Below, piece after piece: positions 39,501-48,169 of a stretch of 64,000 nucleotides of DNA. The translations under genes and the position numbers were made by a program. The notes beneath the pieces are model-generated. The model had not been told where the DNA came from. It searched no databases and saw only the letters and a list, made by a program, of their open reading frames with translations. Numbering within the stretch: position 1 is the first letter of the stretch; the number at the start of each line of letters is the position of its first letter. Origin of the DNA: Apostichopus californicus (Eukaryota; Echinodermata; Holothuroidea; Aspidochirotida; Stichopodidae); the NCBI GenBank assembly GCA_020650975.1, contig JAIPMN010001226.1, positions 64,499-128,498 on the forward strand. Reading direction: 5' to 3'.

Positions 39501-42500
39501 AAATTATGTAAATACTGTTAATAATGGGACACATTTATATATAGGTAATGTACTTACCTATATAGGTTAACTTTACCTATAGGTAATATTGAGCCTAACA
39601 CAGTGTGTATCTAATCCTCCTTTCATGTAGGTCTGAATTTGATTTACATAAGTAATTTACCTATCTACATATGTTACAGTTACCTAATATTGAGACTGAC
39701 AATCTCTGTGTATCTAATCCTCCTTCATGTAGGTCATAAATTGATTTACATAGGTAATGTACCTATCTACATATGTTACAGTTATTCATAGGTAATATTG
39801 AGCCTAACACACTGTGTGTATCTAATCAGCCTTTCATATAGGTCTGAATTTGATGAGTCCCCGGCTATCACAAGTTGATTACAGGTACAGTAGAAAGCAG
39901 TTTCTGATTTTTGATACTTTTGAAGTTCAAAAATACCACATGGAATTAAAAACCCATGTAATAAATCTATCATGTAGAATATTGCACAGATAAGCAAAAC
40001 TATAACTTATACAACTAAAGCAATACCTGCTGATATGACAAGACAAATTTTTTAATATTTGTGATATTTTACATGAATCAATTTCGGCAGACATTCTTTG
40101 GTTTCACAACATGTGACAATATTAGAATCATACTTTCACATCATGTAATGAGACACTCGAGAAATATCTGAGTGACGATCACGGCAAACGCAATATAAAC
40201 TATGAGCATGATCCTTATTGTATATTTTAATGAACATGGTGACACTTATCTCCTGAATCTCATTACAATTCACATTTAAAAAAAAATCATAAAACATACA
40301 GAGAGACATTACAAATTCACCGAAAAGGAAAAAGAAAAAAATCTTAAACCTCACAGGGAGACGAATTGATAAAGGCATCCAGACCACTGCTGAGAATTAC
40401 AGATTCATAAAAACAAAAAGAAATACAAGCTAAGGGAGTTACTACCAGCTGGCGAAACGTTTGTAACGGCAGAGATGAACTTTAAAATGAGATAATGCAA
40501 AGCAGCCTGGAACTGATTTTATCAAAGAACAGAGGGGCTTGCCTCTGAAGAAGTTTCCTGCTAGGATAGAAATGTCTGGCTCTCTAAATTTATATGTTTT
40601 TAGCCAAATTGAAACCGGAATATAATTTGGATGACTTTAGTTAGTTTTAGACTGAACTACAAGGTATTGAATCAAGCTCTTAGACATACTGTGCACAGTT
40701 ACTATGCAAATAATGTTTGAACACTTTGAAGCTGTAGAAGGGCACAAGGAACTACGCATGGTATGGAACTGATCTTAGTAAATTCCACACGTTAATTTAC
40801 AATTGAATGAAAACTGTAAATGCACAATTGACAAACCCCACATTTAAAGATTTATGATTTCTAAGTGATTTACAAAATTTTGTTAAAATATTGGAGGAAG
40901 CAAGAACTTCAATTTCATATCTCTTGTTTTCCCCCTTCTACATTAGTTGAGGACGGAGGAAAGTAGGTTACTTTAGTTTGTAGCAGAGGAGCAAGAAGAA
41001 AATTTTCTATTCTTTCATAGAACAGAGAAGACAATTTCAAAGTTTTATATTAGAATCTCAGCACTGGTTTAAAAGAATTGCAGAGTACACACAAAAACCA
41101 TCTTTAAGTATAATAAGTCAATGTTTAAGTCACCTTTAAATACAATCATCTTCACATGATTTGTAACAATCTCGTCAGAAGTAGCAATTGCTCAAAATCT
41201 TGCCCCTAATTAAAGGGTGTGAAGACTCGCGCAAAAAGAAACGTCTAATGCCGGTAATCTGACCTAGTTTCGAATGAGGTGTAACAGAAGTGTTAGACAC
41301 CACCATCGATCCCAGAAAATACACACACTCAGCTTGCTACCATCGATAATTAGACACTAGTGTACAGTCAGTACATACAGCTGCGGTCAATACCCACAGC
41401 ACAGTGTATAAACGATACAGCGATGGACATCTCAGGTCCAGCTAAAGATAACAAGGTATCACGTTTCATTACAGTAATGTCTGCATTTTGTAGCGACACG
41501 AACAAAACGTCACTTGCAAGCAACAGAAAGTTAACTTTTTCAGATGGTCGCACACGGTTTGGGGCGAGTCTTCAATGCCTTTAATGAGATTATACTACTG
41601 ATCAAGCGAATAAGTTGACAAAGAAAAGGTGAAAACTTCTTCCCCAATTATAAACTTACCATAGTTTGTGCGTAGGCATGGGTTGTTGGCATGGTCTGAA
41701 TCCTTGATGTCTGAGAAGATAGAACAAGACAGTTGTAATTAGCATTTTAATAGATATGCTAATTAAGGAATGGAAATGAAGTTACCTTAAACCATCCCTC
41801 TCAAAGCAATAAATATTAAAATGAGATGATCATGGCATGACCTTTCTTAAGACTACTGAAATTATTCTAGTACAGTATAAGTTAGTTGGAGATGGGTCTA
41901 TGTGATGTCTGAACTGCCGTTGAGAGTGATTTTAAATATGTCTACCTTCCTTTCGTTGATGGAACAATGTTTTTTTTTTCTGACAAACAGACCTTTCTTT
42001 TTCAATAGGTTGCCCTAAAGGTGACATTGTTGGTCCATTGCTATGGAAACATATCTGACTACTTTAACTTCAAGAAACTAACAACAAATAAGGTTTCCCT
42101 TGAGCAATTTGAAAAATCTCTTTGCTTGTCTGAGAAAAAAAGTTACTAATTTTGGTAAATACCAGAACAACTCACAAACATTAACCCTACCATGGTAAAT
42201 GGTAATGCATGTGTACTGTAAAGACAGGTAAGTGACCAGGACAATAAATTGAAAACCTCTGAAGAAGGGTTATATAAAGTAAATCCATCATTGCCTTTGT
42301 AAAGTTCTTTGTCTTGCAAAGACTGTTCACTTATTGTATCACTAAAAGTATTCACATTTCTGAGTAAAATCCCCCAAACGGTTAATTTTTACTCAAGCCC
42401 CCAACTTACATCTGTCATTGGTGCAGTTTGCATCCCGTTGTGCGATACTACTGTCGATACTGTGGTTTCTTTGTAAATACCCTTGAGGGCGTCCTCCATC

Positions 42501-45500
42501 GCAGGCCAAGTCACGATGAGATCGATTGGGGGTAGACTGCTGATTTTGTTGTTTAAGTCATTCTGTAAAAAAGTCAGAGCAAAATGTTTACCATTCCTTT
42601 TCGCAAAGTGACCAATTCATTGGTCATTTAAACACACACTTTAATAAAATACCCTATTGTGTTAATTTGTCTATACAGAACAATATACCACAATTTAATC
42701 ACCAAAACAACTTTTCACAGGATCAAATGCCCCCTACATCAACCCAACTGATGGGTACCACTATTTCCATACAGTTAATTTATAAATTCAAAGCAATTAA
42801 TAAAGGTACCAATAATCACGACCAGTTACACTTACGTCATTTTAGACAACACGCCAAACAATGCAAGTACTAATAAGCAAAAAACTCCAAGATTTGCAAA
42901 CAAAATAATAGACCACAAAAATTTTATTTGTGGAAAGAGAAATTTCCTCTAATATTGGATGAAATGTTTCAATAACATGCTATTGTACTTAGCAGCAGCT
43001 AAATGGTTTATTTAAATATAAATTATTAAAATTATTATCTTAGTTAGAGTGATATCTTTCAAGCTATGTGTAACTAACATATTGAAGCAGCAGAAAATTA
43101 AAGCCTTAAAAAGCAAAACATAGAATTATTCTCTCTAGGCTACTTTGATGTAAATAAATTTATTTTGGTACCTGCACTTCATCAAGTTCTCTTTTCATTG
43201 GTTTACTTTACTTGCAGATCTTGTTTACAATTTCTACAGAGTATATTTATTATTCAGAAAGGTCACATGCATATCACACCGGCTTGCCACTTCACTCACC
43301 ATAAATTTCTGTAATTCATTCATTTTATCTTGATTGGATGAGGCCGCCTCCACTTTCTTTAGTCGTTCCATTAAGGCTGAGTTGTTTTGATCGACCTGGG
43401 GAGAAAGCGTAAACCAAAAATTGAAACCAGAGAAAACTTAAAATTGATAAACAACACAGAAAAGGTTAATCATTGGTTAATGAAGTCCCTTGACTATTAA
43501 AAAGAAGGGGAAAAAAGGCACTATTTTTCACCTTTTGTTTATTTCAAATGATAAACAGGGCATCTTTGTTGCCACAGTTTTAGTACTGAACAAACAAACG
43601 GAAAGTTACTGTAGGGAATTAACCGATGACTTTTCGAACAGTTAAAGCCAGTAAAAACTACAAAAATAATAATATCTTTGTATTCTTCAAACTAGCAAAA
43701 CTTCCTCATGATTACTCGAGGGAAATTAATTTATAAGTTATGAATACATCTCAGTTTCTTTCTAATTATCGAATCTACTGTAGTGAGGAAAACTATAACC
43801 CAAGTTTGCTTCTTTGCTCAATTGCGTATTTCAACGAGAAATGTGTATCATCAAAATGTATTTTAAGTTGACTCGCTTGAGTCTCTCAAGTCTCAACAAT
43901 ATATATATATTGTACCAGGCTTTCAATCATAAGGTCCCCGGTTCGAGTCACTCCCAGATTAATGTATGTCGTCCAGTTACAGAGTTGTTGACAATTAACA
44001 ATTCATAATCATGGACGTTAAATATGAATGTAAGAGACTGACTTCGGTCAGCTTGCGGCTTTGATAAGCCAATGAGGCTTCTTCGCGAGTTTCTGCTTGC
44101 AGCAGGATCTATACATATACATTGTACATTAACATAACATTATCTCAAAGATAATCTAAACACAGACAGACACTGAACATTTAAAGCAAAAACATCGATC
44201 AACTCAGAAACCACCCTTTCAGCTCAAGTATAGCAAAATTTGTTAAGCTTCACAGCCTTCACTCAAACTCTTAGGTGCTGCTTCAAATGCATGGCATGAG
44301 GGCTAATACATCAAATATGTCATTTGCAAAACACTCCAATACTCTCGGTAAGTTGATGAGGGCTAGTAACCCTAGTATATCAAATATGTCATTTGCAAAA
44401 CATCCCATACTCTTGATATTAAATGAGTGCTAGTAACCCTATTACATCAACGATGTCATTTTTTTAAACATCAGATACTCATGGTTTCATGAGGCAAATA
44501 CTGACCGAACCTGCACTTGGCCTAACAAGATGTTGAATAGTATTGTCAGGTATTCACATGCAGAGAATTATAATTCTATATCTTGATTAGATGGAAATAT
44601 GATGAATGCTTCACTGTATGGTGGCTAAGAAGATTCTGCTTTTTAATCAGAACAGAAACTCTTTTCTCAGATGCTCACATGCAGAGAATTATATCAAGGA
44701 AATAATTAAGTATTCAAATATTGTGTAGTCGTTGCAAAGGTTCTAAATTTTGTCTCCTATAAAATACTATAGAGCTACTGTATGAGAAACCTGCTATGTT
44801 TCTTTGCACTTGGATAGCAATTTGACTTTTACGCATAACATTCTGCGCTGCGATACTGGATTCCATGTAGATCTTCCTGATGGAAATTATATTGAGTGCT
44901 ATGATGGCCAGATGCAGATTCAAGAATGAAGAGAAATGCTGCACTTTGGAAGCAGCCGACCGGAACAAGGGAAAATGACTTTAACTCCTATGCCACATTA
45001 GTATATAATCCGAAAATAAATCACTATTTTATAAATTGAACATACATGTATAATTTTTTTCAGTACAGAAAAAACATCTTCATTTTTGCAAGCTTCTCAC
45101 ACATTTATGCAGAACTTTGTCGACAAAAAGAAGAAAAAAATGTTATTTAAATACACAATATATGTCACAAAATTTTGCCAAGTTCGTTGAATAGGGAATC
45201 GAAATGTCATCCTCATTTATTAATTTACATTCTGGCAGAATTTCAAATTTGTGATTGTTACCATGACAACAGGATCACTGAACTTACCGAATTCATTTGC
45301 TCCTGTAAATTGGATATCTCACTGTTGAATTTCTCCATCTGCTGTTTCATACCATCGACATCCTTCTTCACATCCTGAAATTCACCCATTAGATGTTCCA
45401 CCATGCTCATCAGCTGTGAAATTAAAACAAAACAAGCCATCCATTGAAGTCAGCTCATCAAGAAAGACAAATTAGCAATTCCCTCGGAACATTTGTGCAA

Positions 45501-48113
45501 TCAAGTCCGATTCAGAGAGGTGCGAATTCCAATTATTCAACACAAAACTATGGAATGTAGGCATTTAAGATGAGGAAATTAAAAATAACTACTCAGTACT
45601 GTTATCTATAGATATGTTAATGATGCTGAACTTCAAACTGCTGGAAATAAGACTATGGGAACAAGTCTTGCTAGTATTGTAATAACACGGTTCTAAGTGT
45701 ATATATATAGTAGATAGCTAATGTTCTTCGTCAGAGGTCAAAGGTAGGTGACTTGGAAGTTGAGGAAAGCAGCAAATGTTGTTAAAATCTGTCTTCTTGA
45801 ATAACATTCTATGAATAATATGAACCAAGCTCATCCACAACTTGAAATATATTATAATTTATATATACCTATAAGAAGAAGCACATTGAGCATGCTAATC
45901 TACACAGGGCAAATTTTTGAGGATTTTTTTCTGGTTATCCCTATGACAACCATGCCTTACTTTTTGGTTTTTCAAAATGAGCACATTTGGTGGCCCCAAA
46001 AACTGTAGCAAAATAACAATGACTACACTGTAGGAGAGATGTGTAGGTTGGTGAATAGATTACCAGCTTTACGAGTGATACCGATTAATCATTTTATCTT
46101 ATTTGAGAGTATTTTTGGTTAAATATTGTAATCTGAATTTGATGTGAACTACTAGTTACCCATCTGTCCGTATGAAAAGCATCTGCCTCCACAGTTTAAA
46201 AATGTTTTATACCACAATGTTTCAAATACTGTAGTGGTACATTAGCTTTAGCTCATTTTGGATTGTATGATGTCATCTCTGATGAGAAAAACGTGGAAAA
46301 GTTTTGGATTAAGAAATTCCACAATAATCTAGCTGTTTAGGGGCTCAAACACACAACATGCCACATGCTACTGAAGATTTTATCCATAAAAAATGCCACT
46401 TTATCAATCTAGTGAATTGTATGACTAAAACAATTACACTCAAATAAAACTTTTTCTCACCTAGTTGTGCAGATGAGTGTTTCGATTATATACAAACTGT
46501 ATTCTAACTGAATATTATTACAATGTGATATGGCTGTCAATATGGGCGGACATTAAAGAAGACACTTGTCTAAAGGGCAAAAGAGTATATGAATGAAAGG
46601 ATTTCTTAGCTGCTAGCTTAGCACCATGACCTGTGACACAGTAGACCACAACCGAAATTGCACTGTATGTTGAGGTAAAATAAACGAGTATAGTACACTA
46701 GGTTGATTCGTTGACTTTCACAAGCATGATCAATTAATACAACAGCTTGCAGCTTGCAAGCTCTTGTAATCGACACCTTCTGTTCCGCCAGTATTCAATT
46801 GCAGGAAAGATATCTATATATTTAGGCTAGTAATGGAAGGTTTCTGAAAGGATATAGTTAGCCGATAGCCTTTCTCTATCCAACTTTGAAACAAACAAGT
46901 AAGGTATTATATACAGTACTGTAAACAAGTATATAATCGACAGGATTTGACCAGGCATCAATAATCAGGGTTTTATATGTTGGTCATTATGGTCAAGTTA
47001 CACGGCTGACCAAAGTTTCCTTTCTTTAGGTGCTGTAATGCGATGATAAATTGAGGTATAGAGGAGGATACTGAACCGAGGATAGAGGATGTAGAGGTTA
47101 AACACAAGCAACTTTCATTATCAGATAAGATAGAGTAACTGGGTTTAAAAACAATATACATGTGTTCTCTATATAAATTGCTTAAAGTTTTCAAAAGTAT
47201 TTCGGAAAATTTCTGACTCCCAAATTATTCACAGACACTGATTCAATTACATGTCTAATAGAGGAGCATATGCAAGTGTGATACTAGCATATTTTGGAGC
47301 TATACTGATGAAGGCCACCACAATTGAATATGGTGAACTTTGTTGAAAATTGCAAAGCACTTTCTTTAGGGATCTGAATAAAGCAATGCATGGAAGTGCT
47401 AAATTAGATAATCCAGGGCCATTAAACCAGGAGGGGTGAGGGCATAGCCATCCAATCATGTTCACAGAAATGATATAAAACCAGGCATGGTGTCGCCATT
47501 GGTAGCAATTTAACACAGCCAAATATGAAACATAGCAACATGCAATTATATCTAGTACCTATGTAGATGAATGTGAGTAGGCTAGCCTAGGGCTTAAACG
47601 AAGAAGAATCCTATACTATTTCTCATACGACCTTAATTTGATTCAGTTACAACTTTTATACGGTGTTACTGTTAGGCTCACCTTTGAAATACCTTCTTCG
47701 TTGGTTTGAGCCTTCTTTTGTACTTGCATCAGTTGCCACATCTCAGAAACCGGTGCTTGACCGTCTGTACTATCATGAGACCTAACCCGGTGCATTAAGT
47801 TTTCATTGGATGGCAGTTGGTTGAGTGAATCCAACTTCGTTTCCAACTGGGAAACTTTCTTTTCAAGTTCCAAAACTTCGCTCGAACCAGTTGTCGAAGG
47901 AACTCTTGAAAGCCTGTCACTGACCTCGCCATCTTTTCCTGCCAAAATTTCTTTTTTCTCTGATTCTTTCAGTTGCGCCTTTACATCGCCTAACTTCAAG
48001 GTATCTACGATAGTAAGCAATAACGTTCGCAGACCACGGTAGTTGACAACTTCCGGGGTTCCAAGGGATAAATCCACCAAATCATGGAGAGATAACTCGC
48101 CTCCGACAGTCAT
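12148..48113 (-). CDS. QRICH2: QRICH2-like / DUF4795 coiled-coil protein, 21 inferred coding exons, complete
   Basis: Predicted ~1055 aa. Exons in transcript order: 48113-47682, 45413-45288, 43395-43300, 42562-42410, 41710-41660, 33551-33408, 32559-32425, 30857-30699, 30114-29848, 27947-27825, 26545-26471, 25946-25836, 25201-25029, 24009-23947, 22399-22298, 21258-21067, 19682-19539, 15014-14907, 14207-14160, 13576-13480, 12516-12148. All junctions keep frame. Residues 1-45 hold the family N-terminus (LHDLVDLSLGTPEVVNY); roughly 50-560 are charged and heptad-rich (coiled coil); about 563-740 form the DUF4795 core (RLQENKADKEHV, LDRMELDPLKAYLDKRI, FHCISCDRPLD, GRPYTTFELEQIR); about 850-930 carry RSCGGSHTLTYPHRR and DGHIYKAR; the tail is Ser/Arg/Pro-rich. 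QRICH2 is known for sperm-flagellum assembly. No Gln-rich centre is seen, so C16orf96, which shares DUF4795, is an alternative assignment. The start ATG (48113-48111) has A at -3 and an in-frame TAA upstream. Extra in-frame exons in the large introns cannot be excluded. Confidence 0.85.
13196..13249 (-). pseudogene. Decayed partial copy of QRICH2-like exon 17 (5' end plus acceptor)
   Basis: About 46 of 53 bases match 19639-19691, covering the first 44 nt of exon 17 and its acceptor (TGGTTACAG here, TGGCCACAG in the original). Read in the same phase it still gives MELIEAEYLQI. The copy sits in the last intron and lacks the rest of the exon. Confidence 0.65.
13480..13576 (-). CDS. QRICH2: QRICH2-like exon 20 (residues ~901-933)
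   Basis: 97 nt, phase 2 to 0; acceptor ACCTTACAG, donor AAG|GTAAGT. Encodes VETDVVGQDGHIYKARISPT; DGHIYKAR is a conserved C-terminal motif of the family. Confidence 0.85.
14160..14207 (-). CDS. QRICH2: QRICH2-like exon 19 (residues ~885-901)
   Basis: 48 nt, phase 2 at both ends; acceptor CTTTACAG, donor GTAAGTTA. Encodes NIVQTEDVATAIVNGK. Confidence 0.75.
14907..15014 (-). CDS. QRICH2: QRICH2-like exon 18 (residues ~849-885)
   Basis: 108 nt, phase 2 at both ends; acceptor TTTCCATAG, donor GTAAGTTC. Encodes EYFVTNRSCGGSHTLTYPHR, the most conserved part of the C-terminal region. An X-box-like palindrome overlaps the acceptor. Confidence 0.85.
17088..17453 (-). mobile_element. TTAA-flanked MITE, copy 2
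   Basis: Intact TTAA at both ends, same family as 1382-1754 in reverse orientation. Ends read TTAAAGGGTGTGAAGACTCG and the matching complement. Confidence 0.88.
17743..17825 (+). repeat. tRNA-like SINE fragment
   Basis: A box A-like TGGCTCAGTGGTTAGTGG is followed about 50 bp later by GGGTGCAAACCCC, one base from a box B. The 20-mer AAAAGAATAAGACAAACTCC occurs both inside it (17776) and about 114 bp upstream (17662). Confidence 0.45.
18290..18383. repeat. Poly-A and poly-C simple tracts
   Basis: A-run at 18290-18306 and C-rich run at 18350-18383 in intron 17. The 139-residue plus-strand ORF across them is low-complexity. Confidence 0.7.
19539..19682 (-). CDS. QRICH2: QRICH2-like exon 17 (residues ~801-849)
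   Basis: 144 nt, phase 2 at both ends; acceptor TTGGCCACAG, donor AG|GTAACA. Encodes QLMEPVEAEYLQIESLSSSS and VMKMKHSRQMTEFLQSKAE. A decayed copy of its 5' end lies at 13196-13249. The plus-strand ORF over this interval is a shadow. Confidence 0.75.
20494..20861 (-). mobile_element. TTAA-flanked MITE, copy 3
   Basis: TTAA at both ends, left end slightly rearranged (ATTGAACACTCACACTCGCGC). It lies in QRICH2-like intron 16, about 205 bp beyond the exon 16 donor. Confidence 0.87.
21067..21258 (-). CDS. QRICH2: QRICH2-like exon 16 (residues ~737-801)
   Basis: 192 nt, phase 2 at both ends; acceptor CCACTGTAG, donor CAG|GTTAGC. Encodes HERALFEREAARQRKQDIVA and FEKTKKDMPM. MITE copy 3 lies about 200 bp beyond its donor. 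Confidence 0.75.
22298..22399 (-). CDS. QRICH2: QRICH2-like exon 15 (residues ~703-737)
   Basis: 102 nt, phase 2 at both ends; acceptor ACATTGCAG, donor GTGGGATA. Encodes TRSGRPYTTFELEQIRAAQK, the conserved end of DUF4795. Confidence 0.87.
22400..23946 (-). other. QRICH2-like intron 14
   Basis: AT-rich with a short C-rich tract near 22810-22845; no repeat family or exon recognised. Confidence 0.5.
23947..24009 (-). CDS. QRICH2: QRICH2-like exon 14 (residues ~682-703), Cys-pair motif
   Basis: 63 nt, phase 2 at both ends; acceptor CATCCACAG, donor GTAAGTTC. Encodes KFHCISCDRPLD, the C-x2-C motif of the DUF4795 family, probably a metal or redox site. Confidence 0.85.
24478..24846 (+). repeat. 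31-bp minisatellite, about 12 copies
   Basis: Unit TAACTAGCTGTGACCAACAG followed by TTTAACTTTTG, with substitutions between copies. It fills over a third of QRICH2-like intron 13. Confidence 0.92.
25029..25201 (-). CDS. QRICH2: QRICH2-like exon 13 (residues ~625-682), DUF4795
   Basis: 173 nt, phase 0 to 2; acceptor TTTACACAG, donor GTAAATTT. Encodes NKLDRMELDPLKAYLDKRIK and AAGFRK, strongly family-like. The phase switch of the gene happens here. Confidence 0.87.
25836..25946 (-). CDS. QRICH2: QRICH2-like exon 12 (residues 588-624), DUF4795
   Basis: 37 codons, phase 0; acceptor CTCCATAG, donor GTAAGTGT. Encodes KADKRALENKISRNQFEGTV, typical of DUF4795. Confidence 0.85.
26471..26545 (-). CDS. 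QRICH2: QRICH2-like exon 11 (residues 563-587), DUF4795 start
   Basis: 25 codons, phase 0; acceptor TCATCAATAG, donor GTAAGTGG. Encodes FVDRLQENKADKEHV, the N-DKADKE-like signature of DUF4795. Confidence 0.82.
26952..27012. repeat. Tandem duplication, ~37-bp unit
   Basis: ACTTACATCAACAACAACAC followed by TTAAATG occurs twice in a row in QRICH2-like intron 10. Confidence 0.8.
27190..27462 (-). mobile_element. tRNA-derived SINE (Ser/Leu-type head)
   Basis: On the minus strand GTGGCCGGGTGGATAAAGGC (box A) and GGTTCGATTACC (box B) are about 50 bp apart with an extra-arm-like spacer, as in a class II tRNA. The tRNA-unrelated body continues toward 27190. The 3' limit is approximate. It lacks a well-paired acceptor stem, so it is a SINE rather than a gene. 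Confidence 0.6.
27540..27712. repeat. C/T-rich low-complexity tract
   Basis: Runs of CCCTCCCC and a C10 stretch in QRICH2-like intron 10; the 122-residue plus-strand ORF here reflects composition only. Confidence 0.7.
27825..27947 (-). CDS. QRICH2: QRICH2-like exon 10 (residues 522-562)
   Basis: 41 codons, phase 0; acceptor CTTTTGCAG, donor GTAAGTTC. Encodes IKSRLLDLQAEVDKLNQTC, leading into the DUF4795 core. Confidence 0.82.
27948..29847 (-). other. QRICH2-like intron 9
   Basis: AT-rich. A ~27-bp duplication (28359-28408), a C/T-rich run (29400-29435) and a 24-bp duplication (29554-29602) are visible. No exon recognised. Confidence 0.5.
29848..30114 (-). CDS. QRICH2: QRICH2-like exon 9 (residues 433-521)
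   Basis: 89 codons; acceptor TTCACCAG. Donor AAT|GTGGGT keeps phase 0; a competing GTAGTA four bases downstream would change the phase, so the 3' edge is less certain. Coiled coil (LENLLNSKLNQLGKKLQKIK), then a Ser/Lys linker. Confidence 0.75.
30699..30857 (-). CDS. QRICH2: QRICH2-like exon 8 (residues 380-432)
   Basis: 53 codons, phase 0; acceptor ATCACAG, donor TTG|GTTAGT. Encodes LQSLLDDRSTAATHNDLEEL and VENSLKQVHNWTDGVNKSS. Confidence 0.75.
31250..31940 (+). repeat. Degenerate pyrimidine-rich minisatellite
   Basis: Loosely repeated CTCACTCAACCCCTTTCCTG units about 25-35 bp long, with a (CCCT)n core at 31341-31392. It lies in QRICH2-like intron 7 and generates a 205-residue Ser/Leu/Phe-rich open frame that I do not believe. 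Confidence 0.75.
32371..32396. repeat. (GAAA)n microsatellite
   Basis: Six GAAA units starting about 30 bp beyond the exon 7 GC donor, inside intron 7. Confidence 0.8.
32425..32559 (-). CDS. QRICH2: QRICH2-like exon 7 (residues 335-379), GC donor
   Basis: 45 codons, phase 0. The acceptor is TTGCTTCAG. Frame is kept only if the intron starts with GC (AAG|GCAAGT), the usual form of GC-AG introns; nearby GT alternatives break the frame. Encodes LQKMIEELKEGLEQLRENRE. Confidence 0.72.
33408..33551 (-). CDS. QRICH2: QRICH2-like exon 6 (residues 287-334)
   Basis: 48 codons, phase 0; acceptor TCTGAATAG, donor GTAATTGA. Pro/Ser-rich linker (SPPGSRHSSRPSSAAHPS) followed by coiled coil. Confidence 0.75.
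34088..34160. repeat. A-rich low-complexity tract
   Basis: Runs of CAAAA and GAAAA units in QRICH2-like intron 5. Confidence 0.75.
35440..37310. mobile_element. hAT-like transposon (inner element) nested in the outer one
   Basis: Ends CAGTGTTGGGCGATATATCG (left) and the complement of AGGGTTGGGCGATATTTG (right), followed inward by ATTATCG-rich sequence. TTGGGCGATAT ends are a recurrent hAT terminus. It carries an internal direct repeat, a GC-rich block (37030-37210) and a 100-residue ORF with no motif I recognise. Confidence 0.65.
36261..36759 (+). repeat. Direct repeat, ~150-160 bp, two copies inside the inner hAT-like element
   Basis: 36261-36420 and 36614-36759 share long blocks such as ATGTTAACAAACAGGTGTTA and TTGTTTGGCAAGGTACCTGG. 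Confidence 0.85.
38653..38693. repeat. Small hairpin with an X-box-like loop
   Basis: CAGGGAGTT and AACTCCCTG pair perfectly around GCTATGG, and GATGCATGC / GCATGCATC continue the stem after a one-base offset. Confidence 0.6.
39541..39855 (+). repeat. ~125-bp tandem repeat, about 2.5 copies
   Basis: Blocks such as TAATATTGAGCCTAACACA, GTGTATCTAATCCTCCTTTC and TACCTATCTACATATGTTAC recur in order in QRICH2-like intron 5. Confidence 0.85.
41210..41584 (-). mobile_element. TTAA-flanked MITE, copy 4
   Basis: TTAA at both ends; terminal repeats TTAAAGGGTGTGAAGACTCG and the matching complement. It lies about 75 bp from exon 5 of QRICH2-like. Confidence 0.9.
41660..41710 (-). CDS. QRICH2: QRICH2-like exon 5 (residues 270-286)
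   Basis: 17-codon small exon, phase 0; acceptor TCTTCTCAG, donor GTAAGTTT. Encodes TSRIQTMPTTHAYAQTM. Supported by good splice sites and frame only. Confidence 0.6.
42410..42562 (-). CDS. QRICH2: QRICH2-like exon 4 (residues 219-269)
   Basis: 51 codons, phase 0; acceptor TTTTTTACAG, donor GTAAGTTG. Contains IDLIVTWPAMEDALKGIY, which resembles a conserved segment of the family. Confidence 0.8.
43300..43395 (-). CDS. QRICH2: QRICH2-like exon 3 (residues 187-218)
   Basis: 32 codons, phase 0 at both ends; acceptor CTCCCCAG, donor GTGAGTGA. Encodes MERLKKVEAASSNQDKMNEL, a continuation of the coiled coil. Too short to stand out as an ORF. Confidence 0.75.
43911..44110 (+). mobile_element. tRNA-derived SINE, copy A (5' truncated or diverged)
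   Basis: Shares TTCAATCATAAGGT, box B CGGTTCGAGTCACTCC and the ~140-bp tail through AGGATCT with the reverse-oriented copy at 58271-58495. Its box A is not recognisable. ATTGTAC occurs near both ends, a weak target-duplication candidate. Confidence 0.75.
44288..44495 (+). repeat. ~70-bp tandem repeat, about 2.7 copies
   Basis: Units share GAGGGCTAGTAACCCTA, ACATCAAATATGTCATTTGC and a CATACTCT block. Confidence 0.8.
45288..45413 (-). CDS. QRICH2: QRICH2-like exon 2 (residues 145-186)
   Basis: 42 codons, phase 0 at both ends; acceptor TTTCACAG, donor GTAAGTTC. Coiled coil with VKKDVDGMKQQMEKF and ISNLQEQMNS. Confidence 0.8.
45414..47681 (-). other. QRICH2-like intron 1
   Basis: AT-rich sequence with a short AT microsatellite (near 45700) and no recognisable exon or repeat family. 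Confidence 0.45.
47682..48113 (-). CDS. QRICH2: QRICH2-like exon 1 (residues 1-144)
   Basis: Starts at the first in-frame ATG after an upstream stop. It encodes the conserved N-terminal helix region (GGELSLHDLVDLSLGTPEV) and the first coiled-coil stretch (LELEKKVSQLETKLDSL). Donor AAG|GTGAGC, phase 0. Confidence 0.85.
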
Positions 48114-48169
48114 TTTCACAGCCCGAAAGTCTTTACAAAGTTTAAGTTACCGAAGAAAGTTTCTCCCGA

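Larger units (their letters stand above)
33552..41659 (-). other. QRICH2-like intron 5 (8.1 kb, the largest)
   Basis: Contains an A-rich tract, a poly-G run (35089-35100), the nested hAT-like elements (35106-37785), a small hairpin with an X-box in its loop (38653-38693), a ~125-bp tandem repeat (39541-39855) and MITE copy 4. No exon recognised in the rest. Confidence 0.55.
43396..45287 (-). other. QRICH2-like intron 2
   Basis: Contains a truncated tRNA-derived SINE (43911-44110), a ~70-bp tandem repeat (44288-44495) and an X-box-like palindrome (45257-45270). The minus-strand ORF at 44714-44968 shows no motif. Confidence 0.5.
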
